The position numbers were made by a program, and so were the translations under genes. Below are positions 14,500-16,337 of a DNA stretch of 16,337 nucleotides, in pieces (the stretch's first letter is position 1; the number at the start of each line of letters is the position of its first letter). The notes under the pieces were generated by a model. The model saw nothing but the letters and a program-made list of their open reading frames with translations, had not been told where the DNA came from and did not search any database. This stretch comes from an uncultured Eubacteriales bacterium. GTDB taxonomy: Bacteria; Bacillota; Clostridia; Peptostreptococcales; Anaerovoracaceae. Location: contig USBT01000027.1 in the NCBI GenBank assembly GCA_900553025.1, positions 1-16,337 of the forward strand, read 5' to 3'.

Positions 14500-16337
14500 A
14501 TGAAGAGTAAGAGAATATTAGTTTTCTTTATCGCATTTGCTATGTTGCTTGGAAATATGTCGCAGGCCTTTGCAATAGGAACTTCGCCGTTAAGCTTAAG
14601 CAAGGCTCCAAAGGCATATTCGCTAAAAAAAGCACATTCACCAAGAAGAACTCCTGTTGCAACTGTTAATCAAGAGGTGACGATTTCGATCGGTCAGTTG
14701 CGAGGGATTGATGGCAATGATTTCAATTGGGATATTTTGCCGTCAGGAAAGCTAACTGTAAAAGCCTACTATAAGTCCGGAGAAAAGTTAATATATTCGG
14801 ATTCAGTAGAATTTACAAAGAACGATACAGCCGATAAAAATGTAGTTATGACCATACCATCTAATGCTGATTCAATCGATTCGTTTGGTATCGCTTCTGA
14901 CATCAATGACAATGTAAAGATAAATGCAACAGTAACAAGTGGTGCAGGAGCAGCTGAGCATGATGGCAAATATACACTAAAGTTTGACGTAACACAAACC
15001 GCAAGCCCTGTTATAGATGTTAAATGGCAGGACCCATATGGAAATGCAATTGAAGGCGTAGACGGCGGCAAAATAAGCATTGCAGTCGGAGAGGGCGAAG
15101 ATGCATCAACTTCTAAGCCTATGCTTCCATCTAGGGCTAAACAAATCAATTTGCTTACCGACGCACTTGACTATACAGAATATGGCGACATAGAGAACAA
15201 AACTCTAAGCAAAATAGATACAGTAGATATAGACGGTAATGTAGCACTTAATATTTCACTTGACGGACAGACAAACCCTCAAGGGAATATAACCCTTTCA
15301 GGCACAAACTACAAGTATATTCAAAATTATGAACCGCAGAAGGGTGCAAGCATACTTTTAATATCTCAGCCAATAGTGCTTGAGCCTAATAAGGACGGCG
15401 ACGGAAATCTCCCTGCTGTGCCGGACGGATATCACAGGCTAACCTTTGATGCTACAAATGAGGGGAAAATCGGAACTGAGCAAACCAAGGTTATAGATGT
15501 GCTTAAAGGTACAAAATATAATAACGCTACGCTTACAGCTAAACTAGCGACAATTGTTGCTGTTCCTAATTCCTCAGAAAAAGTATTTGACACTTGGAAT
15601 CCTAAGGTTCCAAATGATGAAACCGTGGTAGACAAATATATGCCTGACGGAGCGACAGCCGCTGTTGGGACATATGTAGCTAAATATGTTGACAAGAAAA
15701 ATGTTCTCGAAAATGATCCTCAAGATGATAATTATGTAGAACTCAAATTCAATTCAGGCGATGGACACTTTGGGAACGACAAAACAGATAAAGTTAGAAC
15801 ACTATATGTTTTGCAGAGCAAGAAGTGGTCGGTTATTAAGAATGATCCTCTTGTAAAGAAATATATGCCGCCTGAAAATGTTGGCTTGACAGCCCCTGCA
15901 AAAAAGATGTTCGATGCTTGGTCTAAGGATAAAAAGCTGGTTGATGACGCTGTAATGAAGGATTTATCAGATGCAGAAAGAACATTGACCGCAAAATACC
16001 GAGATGAAATAATAGGACCAGTAGATCCAAAAGTTACACCAAATCCAGATGAGAATAAGTACTGGACAGTAACGTTTAAATCAGCAGATGAAAAGACAGG
16101 AACTGTAGCAAAAGAAAACACATACTATGTAGATAAAAAGTCTGGAAAGACACTTGCAGATGTAAAAGCACCAAAGACAACACCAGCAGAGGGATATTCA
16201 TTTGATAAGTGGACACCAGCGCTAGATGACAAGACAGCTGTAGATAAAGACCTTACAGTAACAGGAACATTCACAAAGGATGTAATAGGACCAGTAGATC
16301 CAAAAGTTACACCAAATCCAGATGAGAATAAGTACTG
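14500..16337 (+). CDS. Secreted repeat-containing surface protein, 3' end missing (runs off the window)
   Basis: An open frame runs from ATG 14500 to the last base (612 full codons, no stop). AAGGAAGGAGAAG lies directly before the start. The signal peptide is MKSKRILVFFIAFAMLLGN with cleavage after SQAFA (residue 25). Residues about 26-300 are beta-rich and not recognised. From about 307 come three InlB-like beta modules of the xFxxW type: GYHRLTFDA...FDTWNPKVP...TYVAKY (about 310-405), YVELKFNSG...FDAWSKD...TLTAKY (about 411-501) and WTVTFKSA...FDKWTPALD...TVTGTF (about 522-592). The third belongs to a 91-residue unit beginning IGPVDPKVTPNPDENKYW that starts again at residue 596. Repeats like these usually form stalks that project an N-terminal head from the wall. 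Any anchor would be in the missing C-terminus. It is probably translated from the transcript of the upstream gene. Its function as an adhesin is inferred from architecture only. Confidence 0.88.
   Translation, partial: MKSKRILVFFIAFAMLLGNMSQAFAIGTSPLSLSKAPKAYSLKKAHSPRRTPVATVNQEVTISIGQLRGIDGNDFNWDILPSGKLTVKAYYKSGEKLIYSDSVEFTKNDTADKNVVMTIPSNADSIDSFGIASDINDNVKINATVTSGAGAAEHDGKYTLKFDVTQTASPVIDVKWQDPYGNAIEGVDGGKISIAVGEGEDASTSKPMLPSRAKQINLLTDALDYTEYGDIENKTLSKIDTVDIDGNVALNISLDGQTNPQGNITLSGTNYKYIQNYEPQKGASILLISQPIVLEPNKDGDGNLPAVPDGYHRLTFDATNEGKIGTEQTKVIDVLKGTKYNNATLTAKLATIVAVPNSSEKVFDTWNPKVPNDETVVDKYMPDGATAAVGTYVAKYVDKKNVLENDPQDDNYVELKFNSGDGHFGNDKTDKVRTLYVLQSKKWSVIKNDPLVKKYMPPENVGLTAPAKKMFDAWSKDKKLVDDAVMKDLSDAERTLTAKYRDEIIGPVDPKVTPNPDENKYWTVTFKSADEKTGTVAKENTYYVDKKSGKTLADVKAPKTTPAEGYSFDKWTPALDDKTAVDKDLTVTGTFTKDVIGPVDPKVTPNPDENKY
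16010..16337 (+). repeat. 273-bp (91-residue) tandem repeat: one full copy and the first 55 bp of the next
   Basis: Bases 16010-16064 are identical to 16283-16337, a period of 273 bp (91 codons, in frame). The base before each copy differs (A at 16009, G at 16282), so the shared stretch is exactly 55 bp and reaches the window end. Codon choice within the unit is strongly A-ending (GGA, CCA, GTA, ACA, GCA), more so than in the preceding coding sequence, as expected for a recently amplified, homogenised array. The copy number beyond the window is unknown. Confidence 0.9.

Overview
The window looks like low-GC Gram-positive (Bacillota, Clostridia-like) DNA. The grounds are AT-rich coding with strong AGGAGG-type ribosome binding sites, a tetrahydrofolate (THF) riboswitch in front of a folate ECF transporter gene, and very long secreted proteins built from BspA-type leucine-rich repeats, MucBP-like, SpaA/Cna_B-like and InlB-like modules. 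This architecture is typical of anaerobic Clostridia from mouth or gut mucosa. The species cannot be named from the sequence alone.

Layout: (1) Positions 1-1178 hold a leftward folate-uptake unit: a promoter near 1150-1178, a THF aptamer spanning 855-1143, a probable transcription terminator as expression platform (784-857), the folT gene (232-753) and its terminator (136-182). The aptamer is unusual: its P4 arm appears to carry about 195 nt of extra sequence, including 50-nt tandem repeats. (2) A divergent promoter at 1299-1327 has a G7 run in its spacer and drives a 2436-residue surface protein (1382-8692) with a degenerate sorting signal, followed by a terminator at 8704-8733. (3) A second promoter (8919-8949) has a G10 run in its spacer. 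It drives a 1734-residue secreted protein with no visible anchor (9145-14349). (4) After a 150-bp gap with a strong stem-loop comes a third secreted repeat protein (14500 to the window end, incomplete) that breaks off at the start of the second copy of a 273-bp repeat.

How it fits together: the three large genes form a cell-surface/secreted adhesin-type island. Genes two and three may be co-transcribed. Both promoters have guanine homopolymers exactly between the -35 and -10 boxes, so slipped-strand changes in tract length would alter promoter spacing. This suggests phase-variable expression of surface proteins. The 1734-residue protein also carries two VDTMT(G/S)AT motifs that resemble ApbE flavinylation sites. 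The final 55 bases exactly repeat bases 273 bp earlier, which suggests that the window ends at an assembly break inside a tandem-repeat array.
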